NCBI RefSeq assembly: GCF_024372725.1
Contig: NZ_VOUA01000034.1
Coordinates: forward strand, 1 to 41,113
Reading direction: 5' to 3'
Origin: Methanosarcina sp. KYL-1
GTDB lineage: Archaea > Halobacteriota > Methanosarcinia > Methanosarcinales > Methanosarcinaceae
Length of the DNA stretch: 41,113 bases
Part shown: positions 1-8,448 of the stretch, piece by piece
How the letters are laid out: each line of letters starts with the position of its first letter
How positions within the stretch are numbered: the stretch's first letter is position 1
Program-made: the position numbers and the translations under genes
Notes under the pieces: model-generated
What the model was told of the DNA's origin: nothing
Database searches by the model: none
What the model saw: only the letters and a program-made list of their open reading frames with translations

Positions 1-160
1 AAATTCAGAAATCAGTAAATTCAGAAATCAGTAAATTCAGAAATCAGTAAATTCAGAAATCAGTAAATTCAGAAATCAGTAAATTCAGAAATCAGTAAAT
101 TCAGAAATCAGTAAATTCAGAAATCAGCAAATTCAGAAATCAGTAAATTCAGAAAGCAAC
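1..160. repeat. 16-bp tandem repeat, 10 units
   Basis: Ten head-to-tail copies of the unit AAATTCAGAAATCAGT. The first seven are exact, the eighth ends in C, and the tenth has decayed to AAATTCAGAAAGCAAC. The array starts at the window edge and may continue to the left. It has no spacers, so it is not a CRISPR. It lies in non-coding DNA next to no recognisable gene. The last unit runs into unique sequence at about 161. Confidence 0.97.
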
Positions 161-921
161 AAAAAAGTTCTGGAACTGCTCTACAGGACCGGGTTGGTGG
201 ATGTGGTAGATGGTGGATCGGTGGTGTTTGGGCGTTATGTGCCCGGTCCTGTATGCAGTTTTCGGTTCCAGGCGTTTGCTGTTTCTGTTCGCATCTGGTG
301 TTTGTTTTACGGCCCCCCTGGCATGGCCTTCCCCTTTACAGGAAAAGTGGTGCAGTTGCACTAAATGCACTCTTACTCAGGGCGTTACTGAGTTTACTTT
401 TGCTGACTTCGAAGACTGCCTCAAAGTCTTCGAACTTTTTAGGGGTTATCAGTTTAAAGGCGTTTTCGGATTTATGGGGTTTTTTGGAACCGAAGTACTG
501 GTGTGAGGGTGCCTGGATGCTACGCCTCATCAAACAAATGTAGGTATCTGGCGGTTTTAACTCCCACTAAACAGGATAATTTCGGAATACTTATATATTA
601 GGAAAATGGAATCCCCAGATTCCGGATGAAAAACAATTTTCATCCATATTTTGTGTTTCCGGGCCTTTCGGCTCAAATCGCTATGTCTATCCTGTTTTTT
701 GGTGATGGACCAAAAAATGAGTATAGATAAATATATATATAAGATTTTTTGAAATGAAATTTGTTTTCAGAGTGTTGCCCAAATCTGCAGGAAAATCACT
801 CTCTTCTTTTTCTTTCTGGGCCCGGGGATTTTTGAAGGCTGTTTAATTTTGATATTTAAATATTTCTGTTGGTCCGGATGAAAAACTTCCTGCAGGGCCG
901 TTTTTCCGGACCATCTCTGCT
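161..921. other. Non-coding stretch, no convincing gene
   Basis: The short frames on both strands (at 149-543) overlap each other, have low-complexity or biased composition, and match no family I recognise. On the minus strand a frame near 495-540 reads TARYLHLFDEA and then stops at a TAG. It could be a worn fragment of a transposon-encoded protein, but the frame breaks repeatedly downstream. The part from about 560 to 900 is AT-rich, lies 3' of the PAS/GAF gene, and contains the hairpin listed separately. Confidence 0.6.
687..726. terminator. Hairpin in non-coding DNA
   Basis: TTTTTTGGT (695-703) and ACCAAAAAA (709-717) form a perfect 9-bp stem around a 5-nt loop. Outer CTAT and ATAG can extend it. 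It lies 3' of the minus-strand PAS/GAF gene, whose stop is at 922, about 200 nt beyond the stop. It could help end that transcript or belong to an unannotated RNA. The role is inferred only from the fold and position. Confidence 0.35.
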
Positions 922-2919
922 TTACACTACAGGCTCAGGGCGTGCCAGGGCGATCAGGACTTCCTGTCCCCTCCAGGAACCCCTGCTGAACCAGGTTTCG
1001 GCCGGGACTTCAAGCCCCTCTTTGTCCACGAAGGGCATGGAGTAAAGGGAGGTTTTTCCGTCCAGGATTTCCGAAAAGTTTTTTGCAGCTTCGAGGACTT
1101 TCCGGTGGGGGTGGAGGGAGAGGATGTTTTTCCCCCTGAGTTCTTTTTCGGGGTAGCCCAGGCGCTTCCTGAAAGCAGGGTTGGAGTGGACTATGCAGCC
1201 TTCCTGGTCCACTATGAGGATGAAGTCTTTTAAGCTGTTGAAGAGCCCCTGGAGGTCGCTACTGGTCTGCCGGAGCTCGGTCTTTTCCCCGATCCTGCCG
1301 ATTGCGGTTCCCAGCTCGAAGGCGATGGTCTCAAGCTGGTTCCTGGCCGTTTCCGGGAGTTCATCCGCCAGATGGGAGGTCAGCTGCAGGACCCCCTGGA
1401 CCCGGTTCCTGTATGTGAGGGGGATGAAAGCCGCTGCCCGGAGCTTTTCTCCAGGTGGGGCCTTCAAACCGGCCATGGTGCTCAGTTCGGAAAAATGCCT
1501 GTAGACGGGTTTGCCTATCTGGAGCAGGCGGGCCATTCCCGAGTTTTTCTCAAAGCCCGATGCCGCTTTTGCAAAGCCCGGAGAAAGCCCTTTGTAGAGT
1601 TTCAGCTTCATCTCCCCGCTGTCCCAGTCCAGGATGTAGAGGCAGCCCGAGTCCAGGGGCTCGATTTCAAGGGCCATGTCCAGGAGCTGCCGTAAGGTCT
1701 CGTTGAGCTCGTCCCCGGAGGCAAGGGCGCTTCCGAAATCGAAGCGGAGGCGCAGGAAGTCTGCGTTCTGCCTCCTGTCCGTAACGTCCATGATGAACCC
1801 GTAGAGGTATTCGATGTCCCCGTCCTCATCGAGCTCTATGAAAGTCCTCTCCTCGACCCAGCGCACGTCTCCTGCCCCCGTCAGGACCCTGTACTCCTCG
1901 GTGAAATCCGTGCGCCCCTCTTTATAGCTCCTGAAAAAGGTGTCCCTGACCTTCTCAAGGTCAAGGGGGTGGACGATATCCGCATACGCCAGCTTTCCGG
2001 AGCTGAAGTCCTCCGCAGGGTACCCAAACTGGCTTATGTTCTCGGAAATGAACTCCATAGGCCTCTGCTCTGAAGGCCCGCTCAAAAAGACGATGACAGG
2101 GCTGTTGTTCACCACGGTTTCCAGGACTTTTTTGACCCTCAGGGCATGGAGCAGGTCCTCCAGAGCCTGTTTCTTTTCACTGATGTCCTTTACCACCGCA
2201 AGGACTGCAGTTTTTCCCTCATATTCCATGATGCAGGCGTTTACTTCAATCGAGACTGCAGAGCCGTCTCTTCGCGTGTGGACGGCTGAAAATACGGCTT
2301 TTCCTTCCTGGTAGATCTTCTTCATCAGCTTCGGGACATAGTTTCCGTACCTTCTGTCCACGTCTGAGGCGCTGAGCTTCAGGATTTCCTCCCGGCTGTA
2401 CCCGAAAAGCCTGCAGCTTTCCTCGTTTGCTTCCAGAATATTCCCGTCCCTGTCGTGGATTATGACGGCGTCTACCCCTGAATCAAGCAGGTACCTGAAC
2501 TTCTTTTTCTCCTGGTCCAGCCTCTGTTCCAGTTCCCGGCGCTTCGTAACGTCCGAAACGATCCCAAGGTACCGGCTTATCCTCCCGTTTTTCCCGTACC
2601 TGATAAGCGTCCGGTCCGCGACCCAGCGCAGTTCCCCGCCCTTAGTCAGGACCCGGTACTCCAGGGTATAGTCCCTGATTCCCCTTTCTGAATTGCTTAT
2701 GACCGCAAAGTTGAACGCTTCCAGGTCCTCAGGGTGGACGATGTCCGCATACAGGATTTTCCCATCCCTGAAATCTGCTGCCTCGTACCCAAAAACGGAA
2801 ACATTTGCCGTTGCAAATTCCACCGGGAACCCGGCCTCGGCTTTCCGCACGAAGATGACCGACGGAATTCTGTCCAGGAACGCCTTCAGCTCCTCATCAG
2901 TTTCAAAAAAATCAGGCAA
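922..2919 (-). CDS. PAS/GAF multi-domain sensor protein without kinase domain
   Basis: A 665-residue soluble sensory protein with no membrane segment. Visible domains are PAS+PAC (about 12-128), PAS (140-248), a second PAS+PAC closely similar to the first (268-382; both carry YADIVHP and EYRVLT motifs), GAF (390-540) and a final PAS (555-660). The chain ends at residue 665 with no HisKA or HATPase region. It is therefore either a stand-alone ligand or redox sensor that must pass its signal to a partner, or a kinase that lost its C-terminus. The start is TTG, preceded by AGGGAAAGAT; no ATG lies nearby. No kinase-like sequence follows the stop. Many Methanosarcina kinases share this PAS/GAF build. 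The ligand is unknown. Confidence 0.85.
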   Translation of the reverse strand: MPDFFETDEELKAFLDRIPSVIFVRKAEAGFPVEFATANVSVFGYEAADFRDGKILYADIVHPEDLEAFNFAVISNSERGIRDYTLEYRVLTKGGELRWVADRTLIRYGKNGRISRYLGIVSDVTKRRELEQRLDQEKKKFRYLLDSGVDAVIIHDRDGNILEANEESCRLFGYSREEILKLSASDVDRRYGNYVPKLMKKIYQEGKAVFSAVHTRRDGSAVSIEVNACIMEYEGKTAVLAVVKDISEKKQALEDLLHALRVKKVLETVVNNSPVIVFLSGPSEQRPMEFISENISQFGYPAEDFSSGKLAYADIVHPLDLEKVRDTFFRSYKEGRTDFTEEYRVLTGAGDVRWVEERTFIELDEDGDIEYLYGFIMDVTDRRQNADFLRLRFDFGSALASGDELNETLRQLLDMALEIEPLDSGCLYILDWDSGEMKLKLYKGLSPGFAKAASGFEKNSGMARLLQIGKPVYRHFSELSTMAGLKAPPGEKLRAAAFIPLTYRNRVQGVLQLTSHLADELPETARNQLETIAFELGTAIGRIGEKTELRQTSSDLQGLFNSLKDFILIVDQEGCIVHSNPAFRKRLGYPEKELRGKNILSLHPHRKVLEAAKNFSEILDGKTSLYSMPFVDKEGLEVPAETWFSRGSWRGQEVLIALARPEPVV

Positions 2920-3399
2920 ATCTTTCCCTGAACGCCCTTTTCCGGGAAACCTGTCCTGATAATCTCTTCCAGTACTTCTGTCAGTAATGCTGATCCCCTG
3001 TTAAAGTTTATACTGATTAATAACCGCTAACTGATAACCACTTACTGATAACCACTTACTGATAACCACTTACTGATAACCACTTACTGATAACCACTTA
3101 CTGATAACCGCTAAATGATAACCGCTAAATGATAACCACTGGCTGGTAATTTCTAACCGATTTCCAATATCCGATATTTCTATTCTTGAGTACTTATTAC
3201 TTATATCTTCAATTTGTTAATTATAAAAAAGAAGTTTATTTAATAAAAACATTCTTTTTTGTTACAATAAAAGTTCCCTGCCCACGACAAACTCACTTCC
3301 TGGTTGAAAGCCGAATTAGCCTGTTTCAGGCGCCAGATTTTATATGAAATGCTTTATAATTCAATCTAGCTTATAATAAGCTGAAAAGGGGAGTGAAAT
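2920..3399. other. Intergenic region between PAS/GAF gene and ferredoxin
   Basis: Divergent promoter region of about 480 bp. It holds the 14-bp tandem array (3031-3142) and an AT-rich tract (about 3180-3270). Immediately before the ferredoxin is a probable promoter/leader, with TATA-like TTTATATG around 3340 and the ribosome site at 3389-3394. No gene is seen. Confidence 0.6.
3031..3142. repeat. 14-bp tandem repeat, about 8 units
   Basis: Units of CTGATAACCACTTA. The first five are exact, followed by two variants ending CCGCTAA and one ending CCACTGG. A diverged copy precedes the array at about 3013. It is non-coding, upstream of the TTG start of the PAS/GAF gene. No dyad inside the unit suggests an operator. 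Confidence 0.95.
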
Positions 3400-3630
3400 A
3401 TGGCAGATAAGACAAAAAAAGTTTGTGACAATGTTCCCGGGGTTTACTACGTTGATGAGGAATGTATTGCATGCAACCTGTGCGCGGATACTGCGCCTGA
3501 AAATTTTAAAATGACTCACGACGGTTCTAATGCTTATGTCCATAAGCAGCCGGAAAACGATAAAGAAAAGGAAGCCTGTGAGGAAGCATTAGCAGATTGC
3601 CCGGTTGAAGCAATAGGAAACGACGGGTGA
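3400..3630 (+). CDS. Single-cluster ferredoxin
   Basis: A 76-residue acidic electron carrier. The motif CIACNLC supplies Cys22, Cys25 and Cys28, and Cys67 in CPVEAI supplies the fourth ligand, giving one [4Fe-4S] cluster as in short monocluster ferredoxins. Cys9 and Cys60 are extra and could form a disulfide or a conditional ligand. The second CxxCxxC motif of clostridial-type 2[4Fe-4S] ferredoxins is absent. The start is ATG with a strong GGGGAG site six bases upstream. It stands alone, convergent with the HTH regulator, so its redox partner cannot be told from context. A hairpin and T-rich tract follow the stop. Confidence 0.93.
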   Translation: MADKTKKVCDNVPGVYYVDEECIACNLCADTAPENFKMTHDGSNAYVHKQPENDKEKEACEEALADCPVEAIGNDG

Positions 3631-3633
3631 AAT

Positions 3634-3666
3634 GTCCTCCAGCCGCCTATGGCGGACAGGGAGGAG
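3634..3666 (+). terminator. GC-rich hairpin after ferredoxin
   Basis: CCGCC (3643-3647) pairs with GGCGG (3651-3655) across a TAT loop. Flanking CCTCC and GGAGG can extend the stem. It begins four bases after the ferredoxin stop. A long T-rich run at about 3808-3836 could then provide archaeal-type termination for this gene, which converges on the minus-strand regulator. Confidence 0.5.
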
Positions 3667-3836
3667 GCTTTCCGGTTGACTTTCTGATTGACTTCCCGGT
3701 TGACTTTCGGTTGACTTTAGGTCAAACCCAGGCTTGGTCAACTTTTGGCCACCTTTTGGCCACCTTTTGGTAAATTTTTAGGTGATTTTCCACAATTAGC
3801 TATCAAATTTTTCTTTTTTTTCTTTTTTGTCCTTTT

Positions 3837-4601
3837 TCACACTTCCCCGATTTCCGAGTAGATCCTGGAAAGCCCCTGCAGGGTCGAGTATCCTTTCGGC
3901 GTGATTATGTAGTCTCCGCGCTCGCTTCTCTGGAGGACCATTCCGGTGTCGAGCAGCTTCTGGAGGTGGAAGAGCAGGTTTCCGCCCCTGAGGCCAGTCA
4001 GTTTCGAAAGCTCGGAAAAGGTCTTGCTCTCCCCGGAAAGCGCTTTAAGCATCAGGAGGCGCTGCTTGTTTGCCACAGGCTCGCAGACCTCGGGGACTAT
4101 TTTATCAGGCTCGATTTCACTGATGTCGCCCTTTTCGCTTCCTTCTCCTTTGTCCTCGTAGATCCGGAGGGAGCTCATGAGCTTGACCTGTTTTTCAAAA
4201 AGGCCGGTTGCTTCGGAGAAGCACCTGCTGCACTGGGGGGTTTTTGCTTCTTTCCGGAGCTCTTCGAGTTTGCTCCTGTACTGCTTAACGGTCTCAGCCC
4301 CGACCTTTCCCCTGCCGACGAGCCCGGCAGTTTCCTGCAGTAAGTCCCGGAAGGCCGTCTCGCAAAACTCCCGCATCCCGCATTCCCTGTCCATGTTGTT
4401 GTGCATCCGCTCGTTTGCGTCCTCACAGAGGTAGTCCACCATGGGCTTCATGAAGTTCTTCCTCATCTCTGCCAGCATCCCGTCAATGTGCTGCTGGTTT
4501 GCCCGCTGCAAAAACCGGGAGAATTCGTTCCGGAGAGAAGTTACCTCTTCCTTTATGGAATGAAGTTCATCTTTGTAATAAATCTCAGTATTTCCTTGCA
4601 T
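3837..4601 (-). CDS. Winged-helix (ArsR-like) transcriptional regulator
   Basis: A 254-residue protein. The C-terminal part (about residues 180-250) reads as a winged helix: LKALSGESKTFSELSKLTGL, then a recognition helix with GGNLLFHLQKLLDTG and a wing around RGDYIITPKG, as in ArsR-type regulators. The N-terminal 170 residues are helical and charged with scattered Cys (including CSRCF), and could be a sensor or dimerisation part. I chose ATG at 4601, which has GGAG just upstream; a longer TTG frame to 4649 has no ribosome site. The gene is divergent from a small Cys-rich protein at 4775 and shares its roughly 170-bp promoter region, so control of that gene or self-control is a reasonable inference. 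The ligand is unknown. Confidence 0.8.
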   Translation of the reverse strand: MQGNTEIYYKDELHSIKEEVTSLRNEFSRFLQRANQQHIDGMLAEMRKNFMKPMVDYLCEDANERMHNNMDRECGMREFCETAFRDLLQETAGLVGRGKVGAETVKQYRSKLEELRKEAKTPQCSRCFSEATGLFEKQVKLMSSLRIYEDKGEGSEKGDISEIEPDKIVPEVCEPVANKQRLLMLKALSGESKTFSELSKLTGLRGGNLLFHLQKLLDTGMVLQRSERGDYIITPKGYSTLQGLSRIYSEIGEV

Positions 4602-4774
4602 CGTCTCCAATTTTATCCGCCTCGAAACCTCTAAACCTGGAAAGCTCAAAATCAGCTCATAAACTGGAACTAATTTTATTTAAGGTTATTTTTCTGTACA
4701 ATCTGAAATTTGTACACAATTATGACGCTCAAGTATATAAATATATACAGCCTTCCTGATACCGGTGATAATTC
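4602..4774. promoter_or_regulatory. Divergent promoter region, HTH regulator / Cys-rich small protein
   Basis: An AT-rich divergent spacer. TATA-like tracts occur at about 4674-4690 (TTTTATTTAAGG) and 4733-4748 (AAGTATATAAATATATACAG). The second sits about 30 bp before the small gene and is palindrome-like (TATATAAATATATA). GGTGAT at 4764-4769 is the ribosome site for the gene at 4775. An operator for the adjacent regulator is plausible but not shown. Confidence 0.45.
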
Positions 4775-4975
4775 ATGGAATTAGGAGATATCAACAACTT
4801 CGTACAGAACGCAAATGAAGAACAGCTCAAAGCCTTCGGCTTCCTTGGCCAGTGGATGATGGAAAACGTCCCCAAGTACTGCACATGTGCCTCTAAATGC
4901 AACCAGAACTGTGAGATCGCAAAAGCCCTTGGCGGGGCACTCCAGGCTGCCGGGCAGAGGCTCCAGGGCCAGTAA
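4775..4975 (+). CDS. Small Cys-rich protein, unknown function
   Basis: A 66-residue protein with four cysteines in a tight cluster, CTCASKCNQNC (Cys36, 38, 42, 46), between two helical segments. The spacing C-x-C-x3-C-x3-C could bind a metal or an Fe-S cluster. I do not recognise the family. The start is ATG with a good GGTGAT site. The gene is divergent from the HTH regulator at 3837-4601, which suggests a regulator-target pair. T-runs after the stop (about 5006-5020) look like a terminator. Confidence 0.75.
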   Translation: MELGDINNFVQNANEEQLKAFGFLGQWMMENVPKYCTCASKCNQNCEIAKALGGALQAAGQRLQGQ

Positions 4976-5005
4976 CCGGAACTCCCCTCCGGCACTGCCC
5001 CTTCA

Positions 5006-5020
5006 TTTTTTATTTTTTAT
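5006..5020 (+). terminator. Oligo-T terminator after the Cys-rich small gene
   Basis: ATTTTTTATTTTTTATG gives two adjacent runs of six T about 30 bases after the stop codon. This is the usual form of an archaeal intrinsic terminator. A weak CCGG...CCGG dyad precedes it. Confidence 0.45.
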
Positions 5021-5186
5021 GCTCTGAAATTTTGGGTCCTTTTTCGATAACCCATTAAAAATTTACATTCGATTTTCTGAAATAAACCAAAAACATAAAT
5101 TATCGAGTTTATTGAATGGACCATTCATTTACGAGAGTATAAAACTGAAAATCGGAAGCGTAAAACAGCCGGAAAAAGGTTTTCAC

Positions 5187-6086
5187 ATGCCCGTACTGAG
5201 TATTATCGCCTGCAGGATGTTTGAGGATGAACTTGCACATATCCTTTCGGGGGATAGGGAACTGGAGCAGTTGATTGTGGTTGAAGGCAGGGATAGTTTC
5301 GGGCTGCTCCGGAAACTCAGGTCCGAAAACTGCCTGCCCCGAACAGCGCCCCTGGACAGAGTCCCTTTTCTCCTGGGAAAAGGACACGGCTCTGGCTCCG
5401 GCTCCGGCTCCGGCTTCACGGCGCTTGCAAAACCTCTGCTCAAGCTTCCTTTTTTCAGGGAAATTCACGAGAAGCTGAAGCTCAAAGCGGCTCACAGGGT
5501 AACGGTGGTCGTAAACCCGCTCAGGCTGGGGCTTCATGACGATCTCGATCTCCTCAAGTCCGAAGTCTACGGGCAGATCAGGGAGATGGCAGCGTTCTCG
5601 GACGGAATCCTCATCTTTTACTGCAGCTGCGGAGAAGCCTTTGAGAATCTGGAAGAGGACTTTTCGGGATTTGAGTGCCCCCTTTACTGCCTGAAAGACG
5701 GGAACGGGGAAGTCGTTGCCGACTGCATAAGCGCCGCCCTCGGGGGAAACGCCGCCTACGACGAAATCATGTACGCCTGCAGGGGAACTGGCGCCCTCTA
5801 CTTCACGCCCATGTGGGCTTCGAGCTGGAAAGAAATGGGAGAAAAAAGGAAGAAATCCCGGAATTTCGACGAGAGTTACCTGAAGGACCCGAGATACTCA
5901 CAAGTTGTAAAACTCAATACCGGCCTCTCATACGACCCTGATTTCCATAAAAACGTCCAGGATTTTGCCCGCACCTTCAACATGGAAATTGTGGAAATAA
6001 AGGGAAGTGCGGAACTTGCAGAGAAGTCCTACAGGGCTGCCAAAAAAGGTGTTATACAGCATAACCTACAGCATAATCCGGTATGA
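5187..6086 (+). CDS. DUF1638 family protein
   Basis: A roughly 299-residue protein starting MPVLSIIACRMFEDELAHIL, the typical opening of DUF1638 proteins. These are common in methylotrophic methanogens and often lie near corrinoid methyltransferase genes, though none is present here. Conserved-looking features are VVVNPLRLG, a Cys pair (YCSCGE) and a C-terminal YFTPMWASSWKEMG segment. ATG at 5187 (AAAAAGG upstream) is preferred over a TTG at 5112 whose extra residues look non-coding. Oddity: a Gly-Ser run (GHGSGSGSGSGF) encoded by GGCTCC-type repeats at about 5388-5416 interrupts the fold and may be a strain-variable linker. The biochemical role is unknown. Confidence 0.8.
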   Translation: MPVLSIIACRMFEDELAHILSGDRELEQLIVVEGRDSFGLLRKLRSENCLPRTAPLDRVPFLLGKGHGSGSGSGSGFTALAKPLLKLPFFREIHEKLKLKAAHRVTVVVNPLRLGLHDDLDLLKSEVYGQIREMAAFSDGILIFYCSCGEAFENLEEDFSGFECPLYCLKDGNGEVVADCISAALGGNAAYDEIMYACRGTGALYFTPMWASSWKEMGEKRKKSRNFDESYLKDPRYSQVVKLNTGLSYDPDFHKNVQDFARTFNMEIVEIKGSAELAEKSYRAAKKGVIQHNLQHNPV

Positions 6087-6223
6087 TTTTTCCGGAACCC
6101 TTTCCAGAACTCTTTCCAGAATCCTTTCCAAAAATTCATTCTTTTGCCGCTCAGAGCGGCACATCATCGTTTTTATACAAACAAGACGAATGTTTATCCA
6201 GGAATCAATAGGGGGAATTCAAG

Positions 6224-6661
6224 ATGGAACCACAAAAATCCGAACGAGAAAGCTACTGGGACGCCAAAACTTTTGCATTCATCACCGACAAAACAAAGCC
6301 CGCAATGAAATGGGCCATATCCGAACTCAAAAACCGGGGCAAAAACGTCTACGTCGTGGACCTGTCCGACTCCCCGGAACCCGGCTCCTTAAAAAGCGCA
6401 TCAGACCTGCCCGTGGGCATCGACCACGTCGTGATCGGCATAACAAAAACCGAACCTGCAGACCTCATCCCTGCCCTGAAAGGCAAAGGCGTAAAAAAAA
6501 TCTGGTTCCACTGGAAAACCGAAACCGAAAAAGCCCTCGCCGCCTGCAAGACCCAGGGCCTCGACTGCATGACAGAACACTGCCCCATGATGTATCTCGG
6601 AGGCGACATCAGCATACACGGGGTCCACAGGGCGATTGCGAAGATGACGGGGAAGTATTGA
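6224..6661 (+). CDS. CoA-binding (Rossmann) domain protein
   Basis: A 145-residue single-domain protein resembling the CoA-binding family of YccU type. It has FAFITDKTKPAMKWAISELK as the first strand-turn-helix, then VYVVDLS, DHVVIGI and KKIWFHW as following strands. These families bind nucleotide-type ligands through a Rossmann fold. The cellular role is not established. There are two Cys near the C-terminus (LDCMTEHCPM). The ATG has GGGGG seven bases upstream. The gene is 137 bp from the DUF1638 gene and in the same direction, so joint transcription is possible but not shown. Confidence 0.8.
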   Translation: MEPQKSERESYWDAKTFAFITDKTKPAMKWAISELKNRGKNVYVVDLSDSPEPGSLKSASDLPVGIDHVVIGITKTEPADLIPALKGKGVKKIWFHWKTETEKALAACKTQGLDCMTEHCPMMYLGGDISIHGVHRAIAKMTGKY

Positions 6662-6680
6662 AGGAGAGGGTGGATTCTAT

Positions 6681-6720
6681 AATTGAGTCTGTATTAATTG
6701 AGTCTGTATTAATTGAGTCT
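6681..6720. repeat. 15-bp tandem repeat, about 2.7 units
   Basis: AATTGAGTCTGTATT is repeated twice plus a ten-base partial, just after the CoA-binding gene and before the convergent TPR gene. It is short, but of the same kind as the other intergenic arrays in the window. Confidence 0.9.
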
Positions 6721-6743
6721 AAAGCTGGCAGAAATTAATCAGA

Positions 6744-8426
6744 TCAGAATATGTGTTTATCTCTTTCCATTTTCTCATAAAGAGCTATGAGGTTATTCAT
6801 GGTTTTTCCACAGTAAGGATGATTAGGACCTAGTTTTCTTTCGATTATTTCAATGGCTCTTTCAAATAGTTGGAGAGCTTCATCATATTTCCCCATTTCA
6901 CTATAGAGCCCTGCTACATTATTCAAGGTTATTGCAACATCAACGTGTTCTGGCCCCAAAGCTTTTTCTTGAGTATTGAGCGCTCGCTGATAAAGTTGTA
7001 AAGCTTTTTCGTATTCTCTCATCTGACGATAGAGTCCTGCTAGATTGCTAAATGTTGTTGCAGCATTTGGGTTTTTCTGCCCTAGTTTTTTTTCCTGAGT
7101 ATTAAGTGCTCGCTGATAAAGTTGTAAAGCTTTTTCGTATTCTCCCATCTGACTATAGAGTCCTGCTAGATTGCTTATTGTTGTTACAACACCAATGTGT
7201 TCTGGCCCCCAAACTTTTTCCTGAGTAATAAGTGCTCGCTGATAAAGTTGTAGAGCTTTTTCGTATTCTCCCATCTGAGTATAGAGTCCTGCTAGATTGC
7301 TAAGTGTTGTTGCAACACCAATGTGTTCTGGCCCCCAAACTTTTTCCTGAGTAATGAGTGCTCGGTGATAAAGTTGTAGAGCTTCTTCGTATTCTCCCAT
7401 CTGACTATAGAGTCCTGCTAGATTGCTAAGTGTTGTTGCAACATCAATGTGTTCTAGTCCTAATTCCCTTTCCTGAGTATTTAGTGCTCGCTGATAAAGT
7501 TGTAGTGATTTTTCATATTCTCCGATCTGACGATAGAGTCCTGCTAGATTGCTAAGTGTTGTTGCAACATGTGGATGTTCCTGTCCTAATTCCCTTTCCT
7601 GAGTATCAAGTGCCCACTGATAAAATGAAAGTGCTTTTTTATATTCACCCATCTGACGATATAACCCTGCTAGATTGTTCAGTGCTTTTGAAACAGAAGC
7701 GTATTCTTTACCTACGTCTTTTCCCTTGATTTTAAGTACTTGATAATAAAGACACAGCACTTTTTCATATTCTCCTGCACTGTATAAATACTCCGTTAAA
7801 TTTTCTACAATTTCCAAAATTTCTGAATAACTTGAGTTTGAATTGTGTACCAATATATCCAAGGCACACTGGGAGAGTGTTACAAATTCTTCATACGGTT
7901 CTTTTGTATAGCGACCGGTTATAAAATTTTTCACGCCGTCTCTAACACTTATATTTCGTGAATAAACACAATCTAGATTGCTATTTTTAAGCATATTGAT
8001 CCAAGAAATGCTTAAATCTTGACTAATTTCGGTTGTATTTAAAGTGGTAACAGGATATTTTTCGATCAACCAACTATCTAAATTTTCATACCCGATAAAG
8101 TATTTTCTGGCAAACTCTTCATTTTTTTCGAGATCTATTATATTTTTATCTTCAATTATCTTACTTACTTTTTTACCTTCAACTGTGTCATTCATATAAT
8201 ATAAGAATACTAAATAATAGTTCCATTGTAAATATCCTTGATTTGAATAATAATCCTCAGTGAATAAAGACATTAAGTATTCCCTTATATCAAAATTTTT
8301 GCTCAACCATTTATTAGAAAAGTCAAAGTAAAATATTTGGTAAGGAATGCTTCTGTATTGTTTTTCACATCTTAAAACATCATTAAAGTCTGGGACATCA
8401 TCAATCTTGTCAAAATATTTCTGCAA
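6744..8426 (-). CDS. TPR protein with unknown N-terminal domain (third gene of the STAND operon)
   Basis: A 560-residue protein. Residues 1-195 form an unrecognised domain rich in aromatic residues, including ARKYFIGYENLDSWL around 106-120. This recalls accessory proteins of ABC-ATPase conflict systems, but only weakly. Residues about 200-555 are eight or nine kinesin-light-chain-type TPRs of 42 residues with the core NLAGLYxQMGEYEKALQLY, suited to protein binding. No good ATG exists. The frame opens at TTG (8426), and an in-frame ATT nine codons upstream would add INPNNLREI, so the true start is uncertain and may depend on reinitiation after the upstream stop at 8449. It is the last gene of the operon at 10239 and 8449, and probably a sensor or adaptor partner of those proteins. 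Confidence 0.8.
   Translation of the reverse strand: MQKYFDKIDDVPDFNDVLRCEKQYRSIPYQIFYFDFSNKWLSKNFDIREYLMSLFTEDYYSNQGYLQWNYYLVFLYYMNDTVEGKKVSKIIEDKNIIDLEKNEEFARKYFIGYENLDSWLIEKYPVTTLNTTEISQDLSISWINMLKNSNLDCVYSRNISVRDGVKNFITGRYTKEPYEEFVTLSQCALDILVHNSNSSYSEILEIVENLTEYLYSAGEYEKVLCLYYQVLKIKGKDVGKEYASVSKALNNLAGLYRQMGEYKKALSFYQWALDTQERELGQEHPHVATTLSNLAGLYRQIGEYEKSLQLYQRALNTQERELGLEHIDVATTLSNLAGLYSQMGEYEEALQLYHRALITQEKVWGPEHIGVATTLSNLAGLYTQMGEYEKALQLYQRALITQEKVWGPEHIGVVTTISNLAGLYSQMGEYEKALQLYQRALNTQEKKLGQKNPNAATTFSNLAGLYRQMREYEKALQLYQRALNTQEKALGPEHVDVAITLNNVAGLYSEMGKYDEALQLFERAIEIIERKLGPNHPYCGKTMNNLIALYEKMERDKHIF
6760..7720 (-). repeat. 126-bp tandem coding repeats (TPR array)
   Basis: The TPRs are also repeats at DNA level. 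A unit of about 126 bp carrying the plus-strand phrase GAGTCCTGCTAGATTGCTAA recurs with few changes. Some neighbours, such as those around 7200 and 7320 with TGTTCTGGCCCCCAAAC, are almost identical. Such similarity indicates recent duplication or gene conversion. Confidence 0.85.
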
Positions 8427-8448
8427 TATTTCGCGTAAATTATTTGGA

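Noticed and set aside
1-160. Regular array at the window edge taken as a CRISPR or origin iteron set
   Set aside because: Units are directly adjacent with no spacers, and no replication initiator gene is near.
210-543. Overlapping short frames on both strands
   Set aside because: They contradict each other, lack ribosome sites and match no family; no better frame could be built, even reading TAG through, because other stops follow.
6007-6738. 243-residue frame overlapping the CoA-binding gene
   Set aside because: It is an Arg/Pro-rich shadow of the gene at 6224-6661, which has a good ribosome site and a recognisable fold.
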